Shown piece after piece: positions 1 to 11,342 of a stretch of 64,000 nt of DNA. The stretch spans positions 22,851,653 through 22,915,652 of the forward strand of contig JAJEKV010000006.1 of assembly GCA_021234155.1 (NCBI GenBank), in the 5' to 3' direction. The stretch comes from Isoetes taiwanensis (lineage: Eukaryota; Streptophyta; Lycopodiopsida; Isoetales; Isoetaceae). Both the position numbers and the translations under genes were made by a program. How positions within the stretch are numbered: position 1 is the first letter of the stretch; each line of letters starts with the position of its first letter. The notes under the pieces are model-generated. The model saw only the letters and a program-made list of their open reading frames with translations, was not told the DNA's origin and made no database searches.

Positions 1-618
1 AATAGAGCTGAATATATTGGCACGCCACTTTTGCTGTCAAGAATTGATGGTGGTGGCCTTTGCTACCGCAGCTGTGTCATTTTTAGTGGAAGCAAAAACA
101 TTAATTGAAACTAGTAATGGTTGGGAAGCCGTGTGGACGTAAATCTGTTCAGCTCAGACTCCTTTTCATAAATCTAATATAATAGAAACCAAGCCTAGCA
201 ATCCTGAGCTATAAGAGGTTTTTATGCATTCGACACCCTTTCCCTTTCCTTTGCCTTTTGCTCTATCCCGCGTTTCCCTTTTTCCTCATTTAAATTCAAT
301 AGCTGTTAGCAATGCGCCTAGCACCTAGCGCCTAGTGCCAGCATCTAACGCCTTTGTTTTCATCACTCTAGACACTAAAGGTACAAAGAATCAGGAAGAT
401 AGTCTCCAAGGCAAAGGTAGGTCTTCTTCTTTTACTGGATTTTTGAGTTTTGCTAGGCAAATATAAAATCAGTTTCTCAAATATAAGTTTGTTTGATGCA
501 TGTTAGATGTTTTCTTGGTAGTTAGTGGAGTAGACAACATGCAATAAGGCATTTTGTGGAGTTGCCTCCATAAAATGCATTAATGCATGGTGTTTACTTG
601 TTGTTTTTAGGAGCCGGA
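1..618. other. No gene seen
   Basis: AT-rich sequence without a convincing coding region. A short run around 310-350 repeats the words 'gcgcctagcacctagcgcc', a low-complexity local duplication. No RNA gene or transposon end was recognised. Confidence 0.5.
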
Positions 619-967
619 GGTTGCAGAAATGTATATTAAGGTACAAATGGTGCCATGGCGCCAGTAGACCCCTCAATATGCATTTCCCAAACCCTCCCGT
701 GGCTGCTATTAATGCTTGAAAGTTTTCGAACAAAGATCGTGGAGGTCTGCTATACCAAATGGATATTGAGAATGCAAATGGCATGCATCCTCGGCATGGT
801 CCGCTTTACCAAATGCATGCTGAGGAATGAAAATGGTGCCATGGCGTCATTTGCATTCACCAGCATGCATTTGATTTGGTATAGCAAATGCATGTTGGGA
901 TAAAATAAAAAAATAGCACCTTGAGGATGCAATGGCGCCACGACACCATTCGCATCCACAGCATGCC

Positions 968-1015
<48 letters not shown>

Positions 1016-1545
1016 TTATTATTTGTTTCATGCTCAAGATGCAAATGGCATCGTGTCTCAAGGTGTCATTTTTTATTTTATATTTTAAGCATGTTGAGGA
1101 TGCAAATGGGCCACGCCATTTCATTTGCTATAGCAGACTAGACGCATCCTGGTGAATGCAAATGGCACCATGTGTATTCCTCAGCATGCATTTAGTGAAG
1201 CGGACCATGTCGAGGATGCTCATTTGGGTCCTCGATATGCATTATTGCAGACGTCCACGGTTGATGCTGATGTTGATGCTTGTTATCTTTAGAACAAAAG
1301 AGCATGATGCTAGTCTACTATCAAAGTATGAATGCCAAACCATGCAAATGGCGCCATGGCACCGTATGCATCCTCAACACGCGTTATTGATATCATGTAA
1401 ATGGCGCCTTGAGGATGCAAATGGTGCCATTTGCATCTATCAAAGTATGCATGCCAAGCTATGTAATATGCATTATTGAGAGCATATATATGGCACCTTG
1501 AGATGCAAATGGCACTAGGGCGCAAGTTGCATCCTCAACATGCAT
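619..1545. repeat. Degenerate dispersed repeat rich in atgcaaatggcgcca words
   Basis: The stretch is built from many imperfect copies, in both orientations, of words such as 'gatgcaaatggcgccatgg', 'aaatgcatgctgagga' and 'caaatgcatgttg'. Because GGCGCC, CCATGG and GCATGC are palindromic, neighbouring copies can pair as hairpins. Short open frames here are by-products of the repeat and do not look like genes. Related words recur near 2322-2385 and 3910-3965. Confidence 0.6.
968..1020. repeat. (TTTA)n microsatellite
   Basis: About twelve uninterrupted TTTA/ATTT units lie inside the degenerate repeat, ending in ATT-ATT variants. Confidence 0.9.
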
Positions 1546-3428
1546 TGGTTATAGCAGACTTGCATGGATGATGCTGATATTGATGCTTGTTAGTTTTAGA
1601 AATTGCTGCCTTAACGTCCCAGAGGACCATCTAAGGTTTTTGTGGACAGAAAAATCATTTTCTAATGGTTTCTGTTCTTTAATATCACAGGTCAACAATT
1701 GCTCTAAGAAGCGCCATTTTGCAACAACCATTTATTCTAGTTATCTACATGTTTCAAAGTTAACAAGTAGGGTTCTCATTCAATTTAAGATATAATGACC
1801 TTATCTTAAAAGTCAACTAACATACCAACACATTGTCACCTTTGTCTGATGCAAAAGATAAACCTCTGACCGGTGTAGAACCACATGGGATCTGTACACT
1901 TAAATTTTCCACTTGAAAGGGTGTTGTACCATTTGAAAGAAGAGAATCATAACTATCATATAGATTGAGAGTTCATTTGTTAGTTTTATTACTCTCCACT
2001 AACAATGACAACCTCATCAAATCTCGGGGGATTCACCTTTCATTAGCATATAACCCATGAGAGTTCAACAGAGGGGTGTTTTTTGGACCATTTGCGTACG
2101 TATATTTAGGGGTTAGGGGTGCTTTTAGGCACTGATCTAGCGCAATATCTATATACATAGGGGTCATAATTGCCTTTTAAAAATGTGTATACAAGGGGTT
2201 TTTTTGCTACCCTCTGAACGCAGATGCCATACCCCCTTTATGTATAAGTGCATCCGGGGCATCAAATGCACTTCCAATGCCGCGAAAAAATCACACGCAA
2301 AACTTAGCAGATCAAGAAAAGGCACCATGTATCAATATGCGAATGGAGCAGGCTATAAGGACGAAGATGATCTCATTTGCATCTAAGAACTATAAGCAAG
2401 AAAATAAATTGCAAACACACCAGCATCAGCATAAGGTTTGGGGCACTGACATGCTTGTACCCTGTATAGAACATGGGCAGCTTGTTTGTGGCATCTAATG
2501 ACCAATGTATGATGTGTTAATTTGACTTGAGTAGTATTGTAAACTAACATGCACGTAATGTCCATGGCAATGCAAATCTTACGTGTCCTAAGGTTTTCAA
2601 CCAATTGGTAAAAGATTGATGGATATTTTGGAACAAGTTTATTTGGAAAGTGTGGCAGGTTGGTTAGATCCACACAACTACTATCATGCCAACCAACTAA
2701 AACTCATACTTTTAGATGTAGCCACCAGCGCAGTACACAAACAGTGAGGTAATTTTTATTTATGTACAAATGAAAATTGCTCGTTAGAGATATTTCCAGT
2801 ATTAACAATTAAAATCACAGGCATTTATGTGTAAGCGAATACAAGGCATAGGGTTTTCAATTGTTAGTACGGGTCATAGGGCAAGTCTCCAGTGCTTGCT
2901 CAACCTTCATGATGATGGGATATTTCAAACTTGATATGATCAATAATTGTTTAAGCCCTTGTACAGTATCTGTGTTTTTTGTGTTCAATGAGGTGCTTAT
3001 CATCAATTGTGTCTTACCAGTTGGAGACTCCAAATTTTTGAATGCTTCTCTCCACAATAGGTTGCAACAAATTGAATCTACCAAACGAGTTCAATGTTGA
3101 TTTCATGTAATAGCACCAATTCATATGAACTGTCGGACATCCATTGGAAAGCTATAGGGGAAACTATAGAGATGTCGTTTGAGCTAGATATAAGAATGTT
3201 TTAAGTCACAAATGCATTCTTGTGGACTACATATCAAGAGAAAAAATCTAACCCAACAAAACAATCAATTCAACCCAAACCATTCCCAAGCCTGCATTTC
3301 TGCTAGTTATTTCAGCTGCAGGTCATATTTCAGTACGAAAGGGCTCTTAAAAAGGAGAGGTCTCTTTTGATTTAGATGACGATCGATCGAAAACAAACCT
3401 AAGACAGCTAAATTGCGTAACTAGTAAG
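1546..3428. other. No gene seen
   Basis: AT-rich sequence. Open frames of up to 96 codons on both strands lack recognisable domains and look like chance frames. One small copy of the atgcaaatgg repeat words lies near 2322-2385. Confidence 0.45.
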
Positions 3429-3500
3429 AAAGATAGTAGATTCAAATAAAGCTTGCAAGGTATGAAAGATAGTAGATTCAGATATAGCTTGCAAGGTATG
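3429..3500. repeat. 36-bp tandem duplication
   Basis: Two adjacent 36-bp copies (3429-3464 and 3465-3500) start with 'aaagatagtagattca' and end with 'gcttgcaaggtatg'. They differ at a few positions in the middle. Confidence 0.85.
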
Positions 3501-4490
3501 CCAAGAGATTTGTTGTGGAGTCAACTTGGTCCAGTTTCGTACCACTGCAGATTTCAATTACGACATTTGATACCACTATAGCTTGGTCCTACTACAGAGT
3601 TCAGTTACGGCAGTTTACAACTTTGGCGACGAGGCATTTAGCGAGGCGAGATTTGACCTTCTTATGAATGTTGCCAAAGAAAATTCTGTTCCTACTAGTG
3701 GTGCTGATTCAATTCAACGATGGATTTCGTAAATTATTTTTTTACGAAGTCAATATTTATGCACTGTTTTACATACAAGTTTTGTGTATGTGTATAAATT
3801 CTCAATTTGAGAAATTAATGATGCCTTTCTCAATGTATAAAAATATGTAAGTCTTGCTAATTTAAGTTGCAATGTTGTTTTTTAGCCGTTTCTTTGTTTG
3901 CCTCTTATATCAATGGCGCCAACGTTGGACATTAAAATATATGTGAAAAATGCTAAATGGCGCCACATTATAGTATAAAATGCCCTAAAAAATGTTTTAA
4001 AAACAATTTCGTCCCTGATTGGAATTACGAAATTTCTCAATTTAATGAAATTGTGCTTATAAGGGATTCTGGTTCAAACTGTTATGAACCTACAGGAAAA
4101 CAAGAGAAAATACGAGACAAATATGCAAGAAGTATGTAAAGAATACATTGGAACACTAGAAATACTTAATAGCCCAGAGCAGAATACAAGGGCTTAGAAG
4201 GCTCAAGACTGGTGTTGAACTGGAATGGTTCAATAAGAATGGGACTCCTCTATATATACCTAGACCAATGGTCAAGATCCCACCACTCTAATAGATGAGA
4301 TTGTGCCCCACATGCACTTAGGTTCTGCAATGTTCCAGAACCTCCTGGAAAGTAGTACTCATATGCTAATGATGTTAAGGTAATATTCTCAAGGAATATA
4401 GGTAGCTTAGTTGTCAAAGGCATATAGCGTGCAATTAGAGAGTTGCAAGTTTGAACTTGGCCTCGTGCAACTACCTCTTTTTATCTGTGT
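3501..4490. other. No gene seen
   Basis: AT-rich, with short chance frames only. A few copies of the ggcgcca word of the left-end repeat lie around 3912-3965. Confidence 0.45.
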
Positions 4491-4640
4491 AACCACCATC
4501 TTATACATATAAATATAATACACATGTGGTCATCACAATAGCCGATACTTGCCAAAACATTATGTGACCACCATCTTATACAAACAAATATAATACACAT
4601 ATGGTCACCACAATAGCAGATACTTGGAGAAACATTATGT
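4491..4640. repeat. 75-bp tandem duplication
   Basis: Two copies with a period of 75 bp share 'accaccatcttatac', 'ataatacacat' and 'acaatagc' blocks, with about 10 percent difference. The second copy ends near 4640. Confidence 0.8.
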
Positions 4641-5284
4641 GATGGAGCTTCATGACTGTTCAAAAACTTTGGCTCCGTCTAGGTTTCCCATTTCTAGCAG
4701 TTTTATGGCTATGGAAGAGGTTTCAAAAGTACTAACAAGGAGAAACATAAGGGGATTCAACCATTGTTTTGCTTCTTATTTTTTAACAAATATATTGTGG
4801 CTTCTAGTTTTATCTTACACCCCTGCATATATAATCTTAATTGTAATAATCATACTAGTTGTTCTTGTTTTACTCTTTTCTAGCTTTAGACTTGTACACT
4901 ACTCCTTAACTGTCTCCTGAAGTCAGGAACTTAAGCAACCAATGAAAAAGTTCAGTATTGAGTTCTCGAACTTAAGTGTTTCGGTAGAAAAACCGTTGGC
5001 CATACATCCACATTATTATCATTCTTAAGGAAAGAAGTTTGGGTGATCATCAGTACTTTTTATGGATCCGGAAGACTCGATATAAAAAAAAAGAAGATCC
5101 AACACGGAAAAAAAAAGGGAATGTAAATAGATGCTCTTGGGTCACCGAGGGCAACCCTCCGTGCACAGTATCTTGTTTCTTTTTCTCTTTAGTCCTACCA
5201 CTTCTGACGTTTAGCACGACGCTTTTGATAACAAATTCTTAGGCCCTTTTCCATGGCGAAAGAAAGGCACTTTTCAGCTATAAA
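4641..5284. other. No gene seen
   Basis: A 98-codon frame at 4624-4920 has a hydrophobic, Ile/Val/Leu-rich C-terminal half that could be read as a membrane segment. It has no recognisable domain and looks like AT-rich chance coding. An A-rich stretch is at 5078-5118. Confidence 0.4.
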
Positions 5285-5438
5285 AATAAGACATGTGCTA
5301 TTTAAATTTGGAATATGTTCAGATACTACAATTAATGTAGATGGAGTCTTATTTTATACTGCGGGACTTCCATCAGTATAAAATAAGATAACTGGTCTTA
5401 TTTGAATATATACTAAAAATACGACGTGTCTTATTTTG
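5285..5438. mobile_element. MITE-like fold-back element
   Basis: The outer ends are inverted copies: 'aaaataagacatgt' (5285-5298) and 'acgtgtcttatttt' (5425-5438) pair with one mismatch. Inside is a perfect 15-bp inverted repeat, 'tcttattttatactg' (5347-5361) against 'cagtataaaataaga' (5374-5388). The nested inverted repeats, 154-bp length and lack of coding capacity fit a miniature inverted-repeat element. I did not find a clean target-site duplication. Confidence 0.45.
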
Positions 5439-6829
5439 TGATGGGTTTCCACTAGTATTTTACTAGTGTCATATTTGATAACTACGAACATGTACCATGC
5501 ATTTATGTGTAGCATTTTTTGCTCTCGAATCACTTCTTTGGAGACAAAGGACCGACCCTTACTGCTACAATGTCTGGCTACGGCTCCTTTTTGTGGCATG
5601 GCATGGTCGTTCTTTTCTTTATTGGTCTGCTTTTTCAGTCTTTTTGCTTCATAAACCCCCCAAAAGCTTGTTGCCAAGCATTTACAGAGCAGAGACGTGA
5701 AACATATAGTATTACTGCATTTCTATTAATTCCTTTTTCATCTTGTTCGTCTTTATCGATTTACCCATGTGAACCATTACGGTAAAGGATATGATTTTTG
5801 CAAGTTTGTTCTAGTACTTGTGATGTCATTCTTTAGCCAAATCACAACTGCTTTTGCATTCCTTATTATGAAAACTAGGCATAATCAAAATTTGATGGAT
5901 AGTGAGATCTATGGCGAGAGCTCGGAAGGAAGCTTCTTTTTGCATTTCGCATATCTTAAATTGTTTAGTTCTTCAGGATTTTTTCTCGTTCTAAGCACTT
6001 TCTAGAGTTCTAATTTGGGTGATTCTTCTAGATCCTAAAGGAAAACTTCCCTATCATCTATCACGGATACTACGCAGAGCTTGTGCGTGGAGCCATGAGA
6101 ATACCAATATGATAAAAATAATTTGCTGATCTTTGGCTACCATATTCAATCATGATATATGGGTAGTCTAGCTAGTATATAGCATTTACGAGGATGCCTT
6201 TATGAAGAGTGAGAAGATGAGCCTATGGTTTATCAAGCTTAATCCGAGTTTATTAACTTTGATAACCACAACACTATTGGACAAACTTCTCATCTTTCAA
6301 TAAATAAGATGCAAATTTCGATAAATATCTTGAACAACAGATGGCTTTGGCCCTATGAATGGCTGTGCATTTTTTAGATGCTCGTCTCAATCAACACTTG
6401 CATGGATTTATTTTGTAGATTTTGGAACTTGATGTGGAAAAGGAATGTCAGTGGCAGGGTCCAGTTGTGAAAGGAAGCCAAACAGACTATGGATCCTTTG
6501 AAAAACTATTCCAGATATGAAAAAGATCTGAGGTCAGATCTGTTGTATGATTGAGGAGACTAAATATTTGAAATTCTCAAAGGCAATGAAGTCAGGGTTG
6601 TTGAAGTGGATCCCTTTGAGAGAACGCAAAAGTCTAGTCTGATTGGCCTTAGAAAGGGCAGAGAAACAATGCAAGAAAAGAAGAGGTTTTCATTTTAGGG
6701 CTAAGTCTTTCTTTTTTATCTTGAGGTCTAAATGGTTGGTGTAGACCTTTGTGCCTATTCCTTGATAAGACCCTTGCATCCTCTGATCCATTACTTTGCT
6801 TGGGTTTCTCTGTTATACGGGATGTTAGG
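5439..6829. other. No gene seen
   Basis: AT-rich sequence; the frames of 60-90 codons overlap one another and contain no known motif. Confidence 0.4.
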
Positions 6830-7690
6830 GAAACATTGCGGCTCAGACAACATTAGCATTGTGGTGAATGTGTGACTCTCATGTTGTTGTAATATCGTGG
6901 ACATTTTGAGAGCTTTGTGGCTCTTGTTGTGTGTTTTAGTGGAGCAGAATGGCTCGAGCAGCATTAACATTGTGGCTAATGTGTTGTTCTCATGTTGTGG
7001 CTCATATTGTGTTTTAGTGAAGCTTTGTGGCTCGAACAATATTAGCATCGTGGATAACGTGTAACCCTCAGCATTGTGACTCAGGCTGTGGTTCTTAGTA
7101 GAGTTGCTCAGAGCTTTGTGACATGTTGTGGTTTTAAATGGTAGTAGAGATGCTCAGAACATTTGTCACTCTTGTTCAGCCATATGCCAGGCATTTGGTG
7201 GCGTGGTTCTCATTTGTATGTGGTTGAGGTAACACTGTTATTTCATGTGCAGGTTGATAGTTCGTGAGGTTCTAGTATTTCTTCATGACTTGTAGTTGCA
7301 GACCTACTCTATCATTTTTATTATAGGAGAATCAAGCATAATTGTGAGACATATATGAGAGTCAGAAATCAGAACCATTAGCTTTGTTGAAGCCTTATTG
7401 TACTCAGTTTAGAACTCGATCTTTGATTAGTGTTTTTATTATCGTTAGTTTTTTTTCTCGAAATCCCGAAAGGGCAGATTTTTTTAATCTCGACTATAAT
7501 GGTTACACTTTTAAAGCTTTTGATGTACTACATTGTGACTCATCAGCATTGTGACTCATGTTGTGGGTTTTAAATGGAGCTGCCGAGATGTGGTTTTCTT
7601 TTCAGCATGGCGACTCATGATGTGATTTTTAGTAGAGATGCCCAGATGTGGCTTTTGGTTTTCTAGTGGAGTTGTTTAGATGCGGCTTTC
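6830..7690. repeat. Degenerate repeat with gtggctc / attgtg words
   Basis: The words 'tttgtggctc', 'gcattgtgactca' and 'ttttagtggagc' recur many times with irregular spacing over about 850 bp. This gives a low-complexity, partly tandem repeat. The minus-strand frame at 6791-7048 is a by-product of it. Confidence 0.5.
7455..7497 (+). other. Hairpin-like motif shared with 59670-59705
   Basis: The words 'tctcgaaatcccgaaagggc' followed by a T-run and 'aatc' resemble 'cctcgaaacccgaaagggcg' plus T-run at 59672-59702. Such short hairpins followed by T-runs can occur at the 3' ends of non-LTR elements. Two diverged copies 52 kb apart suggest a dispersed element end, but no coding region is attached to this copy. 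Confidence 0.3.
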
Positions 7691-7760
7691 TTTCACCTTG
7701 TGTTCTCTCACTTCTCCTTATCTGTCTTAGTTAGCTTGCTGGTTTTAACAATTTAATTTA

Positions 7761-7939
7761 TGGAAAACTACCAAAATACCCCTATGAGTTTGTGTAATTA
7801 CCAAAATGCCCTTATGACTTTTAAAACGACCAAAATGCCGCTACACCTACTATACACACGGGCATTTTGGTAATTTTGAAAGTCATAAAGGCATTTTGGT
7901 AATTACATAAACTCATAGGGGTAGTTTGGCAGTTTTTCG
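7761..7939. mobile_element. Long fold-back (inverted repeat) element
   Basis: The left arm (about 7761-7840, 'gaaaactaccaaaatacc', 'tgtaattaccaaaatgcc') is repeated as its reverse complement on the right (about 7860-7939, 'ggcattttggtaattaca', 'gtagtttggcagttttt') with few mismatches. The whole could form a hairpin with about 80-bp arms. Within each arm 'accaaaatgcc' recurs. It has no coding capacity; it is probably a MITE or fold-back element. Confidence 0.6.
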
Positions 7940-8763
7940 TTTAATTTATCTTTGTATTATGATAAGAAGATAACATTCAAAACTCCCCCTATATGATGAA
8001 ATAATGAACTGCGCCTATTTTCTTGGAAACTTTATCTTTATACCACATTTTCTGTTCGAAGTATTTTCTTGCCAAAACTTGATTGAGTTTTTGAATTTGA
8101 CCTGCTCTGATCCTCAATTCTCTCAAATTTGATAGCTAGCTTAGTAGAGGTAGCAGTCCATATGGATCAGGACTATAAAAGCTTCAAATGGATACAAAAA
8201 AGTTTGCTTGATTGTTGGCAAAAAATTAACTTGTGGTTTTCTTTCTGGTCCGGTTCTACAACTCTGGGATAATCTTATCACTCATCCAATCATCTCTGAA
8301 GAGCTTTTCTCACTTGAATTCTCAATTGGGCCAAACAATGAGGATTTTGAAACACAGATCATACACAAGGCCCCCAAAATTGAATCAGTATGATTTTTTC
8401 TAATAATTTCCTAATGAAAATCAACTCTTAAAATCGATATTGATTTGTGGGCCAAAAAGTTTACAAACCATGTCTAGTTATACTGTATAGCTTATCAGTA
8501 TAGTCTCGAGATATGATAAACAAACGATGTTTTTATTAAGGTAGTGAAACATGATAATTATAGTTGACTTCTATGACAATCTAAAATATATGATATGTTC
8601 TAGTAGTTAATTCGTCAAGTTAAGTAGAATAGTATTTGATCAGGTCTATCTTCCTTAGTTTATTGATTTGGCAATTTTAAGTGTACAATGTGTATCTTCT
8701 GTTGTTTATTGACGTGGTAATTTGAAGTGCATATATTATAGCGATTTAAAGTGATTATTAATC
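7940..8763. other. No gene seen
   Basis: AT-rich sequence with one 61-codon frame (8208-8393) of no recognisable family. Confidence 0.4.
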
Positions 8764-8809
8764 ATGGAAACCCTTCCGGCTTTCCATGGAAAGCCGGAAG
8801 GGTTTCCAT
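8764..8809. repeat. Perfect 46-bp palindrome
   Basis: Both 23-bp arms match exactly around the centre 8786/8787 (CCATGG). The arms contain 'ggaaacccttccggctttcc'. A third copy of one arm follows at 8810-8834, then a T-run of about 20 bases. Confidence 0.9.
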
Positions 8810-9098
8810 ATTGGAAAGCCGGAAGGGTTTCCACAATTTTTTTTTTTTTTTTTTTAATATTTACATACGTGAGCCTTTATGGCTCACGCCTTTCCACACG
8901 GACGCCCGACATTAAGGCGCACGTCCATCGAGCACACGTCACTCAAAATTCAAATTTTGAGTGGAAACCCTTCCCGATTTCCTTGCATGATGGAAATTGG
9001 GAAGGGTTTCCACAGGAGGAGGAAAATAGGAAGGGTTTCCACAGGAGGAGGAAAACAGGTTAGGTTTCCACAAGAGGAGGAAAATAGGTTAGGTTTCC
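8810..9098. repeat. ggaagggtttcc repeat cluster
   Basis: After the palindrome the word 'ggaagggtttccac' recurs. There is an inverted repeat of 22-bp arms (8961-8982 and 8993-9014, one mismatch), then three tandem units of about 29 bp containing 'aggaggaggaaaa' and 'gtttccac' at 9011-9098. This is satellite-like, non-coding structure. The 99-codon frame across it is low complexity. Confidence 0.7.
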
Positions 9099-10205
9099 AC
9101 ATGCAGTTAGAAACTCCATGGGGTAAGATTAACTAAGAATTGAGACCAGCTTTAATCTCAAACATTCTGGCACTTAACACCCAATATAACATGACCTAAA
9201 AAATTCTGGCACTTCACATGGTTTGATGTGTTATGATAGTGTGTTGGCATTGTGATGATGCCAGCACACATGCTGTGGTTTGATCTTGTGTCCAGGTTAT
9301 GCTATTTTGAGTATATGACATGCTTGGATCGTCTACAGTTTTCTTTGCTAAGTTGGTTGCAACTGAGTCTTGACAGCCTATATTTCGTATGAATATGTAA
9401 GAGCTTCAAGCATAAACTGTTGGATGCTTTTCTTGTAGCAGGCAAGCTCTTTGAACTAGCTGTGTGAGGCCTAAGGAAGTCTATCTTAGACAAAAGGAGG
9501 AACGTGGTATATGTAGGGATTCCAACACTAAAGTCGTAAGAGAAATCGAAGACATAACAAACAATTTGAAGGATCGAAGACAAGTTGCTAAAACCATATA
9601 TTCTAGTAATCTATTGCATTCCAATTCAAATTTAAAATCATTCCATTCATCGCTACCAATTCATGAGGGCAACCCATAGTGCCACAACACTTTGTTTGTT
9701 AATAGTTTTATAGTTTTCATTCTTCAATCTATCTTTTTATGATCTAATTAAAAACTTGCATGTAAACATTGTTTTGTTGTGACCTAGAAGCTATTACATG
9801 CAAGAAGGGTCTAAAACAATTCAGCGGTTAAAATGACCTAGAAAAGGTATGCAAGAAAGAGAAAGATTACATATACTTATACTGCAGATGATAATGGAAC
9901 TCATCCAATGCCAACAAGATCAAGGAACTCATCCAATGCACGTAAAGAGAGAACTCTAAGAGCCCAAGCAGCGAGGTGATTTGTGATATTTAAATACAAT
10001 GCAAAAGCAGATCTGTAAGCAAAAATAACTTCTTCAGGGTCCAAATGCCTCAGGTGGAGGAGGCTCAAGGTTTAAACCGTGTGTATCTAACAACTGAACA
10101 AGAATAAGGTAAACCATAACTGCAATTGCTCCAGTGACCACTGCTGTAATTTGGCCCTTCTTCGTAGCAGCTTTGGCTGCAAAACAGCCATATCATCCAC
10201 CTATT
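9099..10205. other. No gene seen
   Basis: No convincing coding region; short frames on both strands have no known motif. Confidence 0.4.
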
Positions 10206-10460
10206 TTAAAGTGACGAAAATGCTGATTTCTCCAGAAGATTGAAGGTATGTTTTCCACCCTCATCATTAGAATATGACGCAATTATAGCATTCCAAGAAA
10301 CTATACTCCTATTGGACATATGGTCAAATACTTTAAATGCATCCTTTCGCGCACCAGCATCAACTGTACAATCAGCCATATTCTTAATCAAAGCATGAAC
10401 CAACTTACCCTCTTCAAGAGTGGTGCATGCACCTAAAATAGCAATAAGGGTAACAACCAC
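10206..10460 (-). pseudogene. Pentatricopeptide repeat (PPR) protein fragment
   Basis: The minus-strand frame of 84 codons contains two PPR-like stretches: 'VVTLIAILGACTTLEEGKLV' near residues 2-21, and 'DAFKVFDHMSNRSIVSWNAI' near residues 40-59. These are typical of the PLS-type plant PPR proteins that bind organellar RNA. Real members carry ten or more repeats in a row. Here about two are left and no continuation is seen on either side, so it is a relic, or at most one piece of a gene with distant exons. The family call is secure; function is not inferred. Confidence 0.6.
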
Positions 10461-11342
10461 ACTTTATGCACACCAAACATAGTCTTACATGCGAAGGAAG
10501 ACCAGCAGTATTTTTAAAACTTCAGTGGGCATCATATCTAAGACCTTAACAGGACAAAGTCCTTCTGTATGCCTGCAAGTGAAACTCCATAATTGCATGT
10601 GAAAGCAGAAACACACCATGCCGACTACTAACCAATATGCACAAGGTGGAAACGAAGCAACATTAACTTGTATTTCCACGAGAAAAAAATAGAGAAATTA
10701 TAGAAAGGTTACCTTAACTTCATGATATGCACTGGATAGTTTGAGAAATTATAGGCTGCAATATAAGGCTAGTTAGTTTCAGAAAAGCTTGTTACTGGAT
10801 AACAAATAAGAGACGAAAAAATGCTCATTCAAACGCTGCACCTTAAAGATTGACGCTTTAATTAACAGCATGACTACTGGTTGTAGCCCCCTAGTTATCA
10901 TGATTACCCAAGGGTTTTCCATTGCAAGTAAGGGCCCTGTTTTTAGATCCATCTAATAAACAAAGCTTCATTATAATTACAACAAAAAGCCATTATAGGA
11001 ACAGGGAAGGATAACGCTTTTATTAATCATACTAGCAATTTGTGACAAAAAAAATGTGCCGCGAAAACTACTCGCAAAGAGCTCAACAATTGTCCCATCC
11101 GATGGCACCACATCTTTGATCTAAATATTAAATGCTTCCAAATTCATTTCCAGTCATGTCTTGGTGGACCCACGCTTCCCATGAAAGAACATGATTTGAC
11201 TCAATTACTTTTGCAAAACAATTTCTAATCTCTGTGTATATTTAATGCCTAACCTTCTCAAATTCATCTTATCTTTGTTGAAACATAAATCGACTTTAAC
11301 GAAGAAGAACATCATACATGAGAAAGAAAAGAAGCCAGAACT
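10461..11342. other. No gene seen
   Basis: Sequence between the PPR relic and a GC-richer patch. A 64-codon minus-strand frame at 10485-10679 has no recognisable domain. Confidence 0.4.

Noticed and set aside
4624-4920. 98-codon hydrophobic ORF as a membrane protein
   Set aside because: AT-rich composition alone produces such Ile/Leu/Val runs; no homology, no gene context.
8764-9136. ORFs across the palindrome cluster as small proteins
   Set aside because: They translate a repeated DNA word on overlapping frames and have low complexity.
10206-10679. PPR gene with exons in this region
   Set aside because: Only about two repeats are recognisable and no further PPR sequence is found within several kb.
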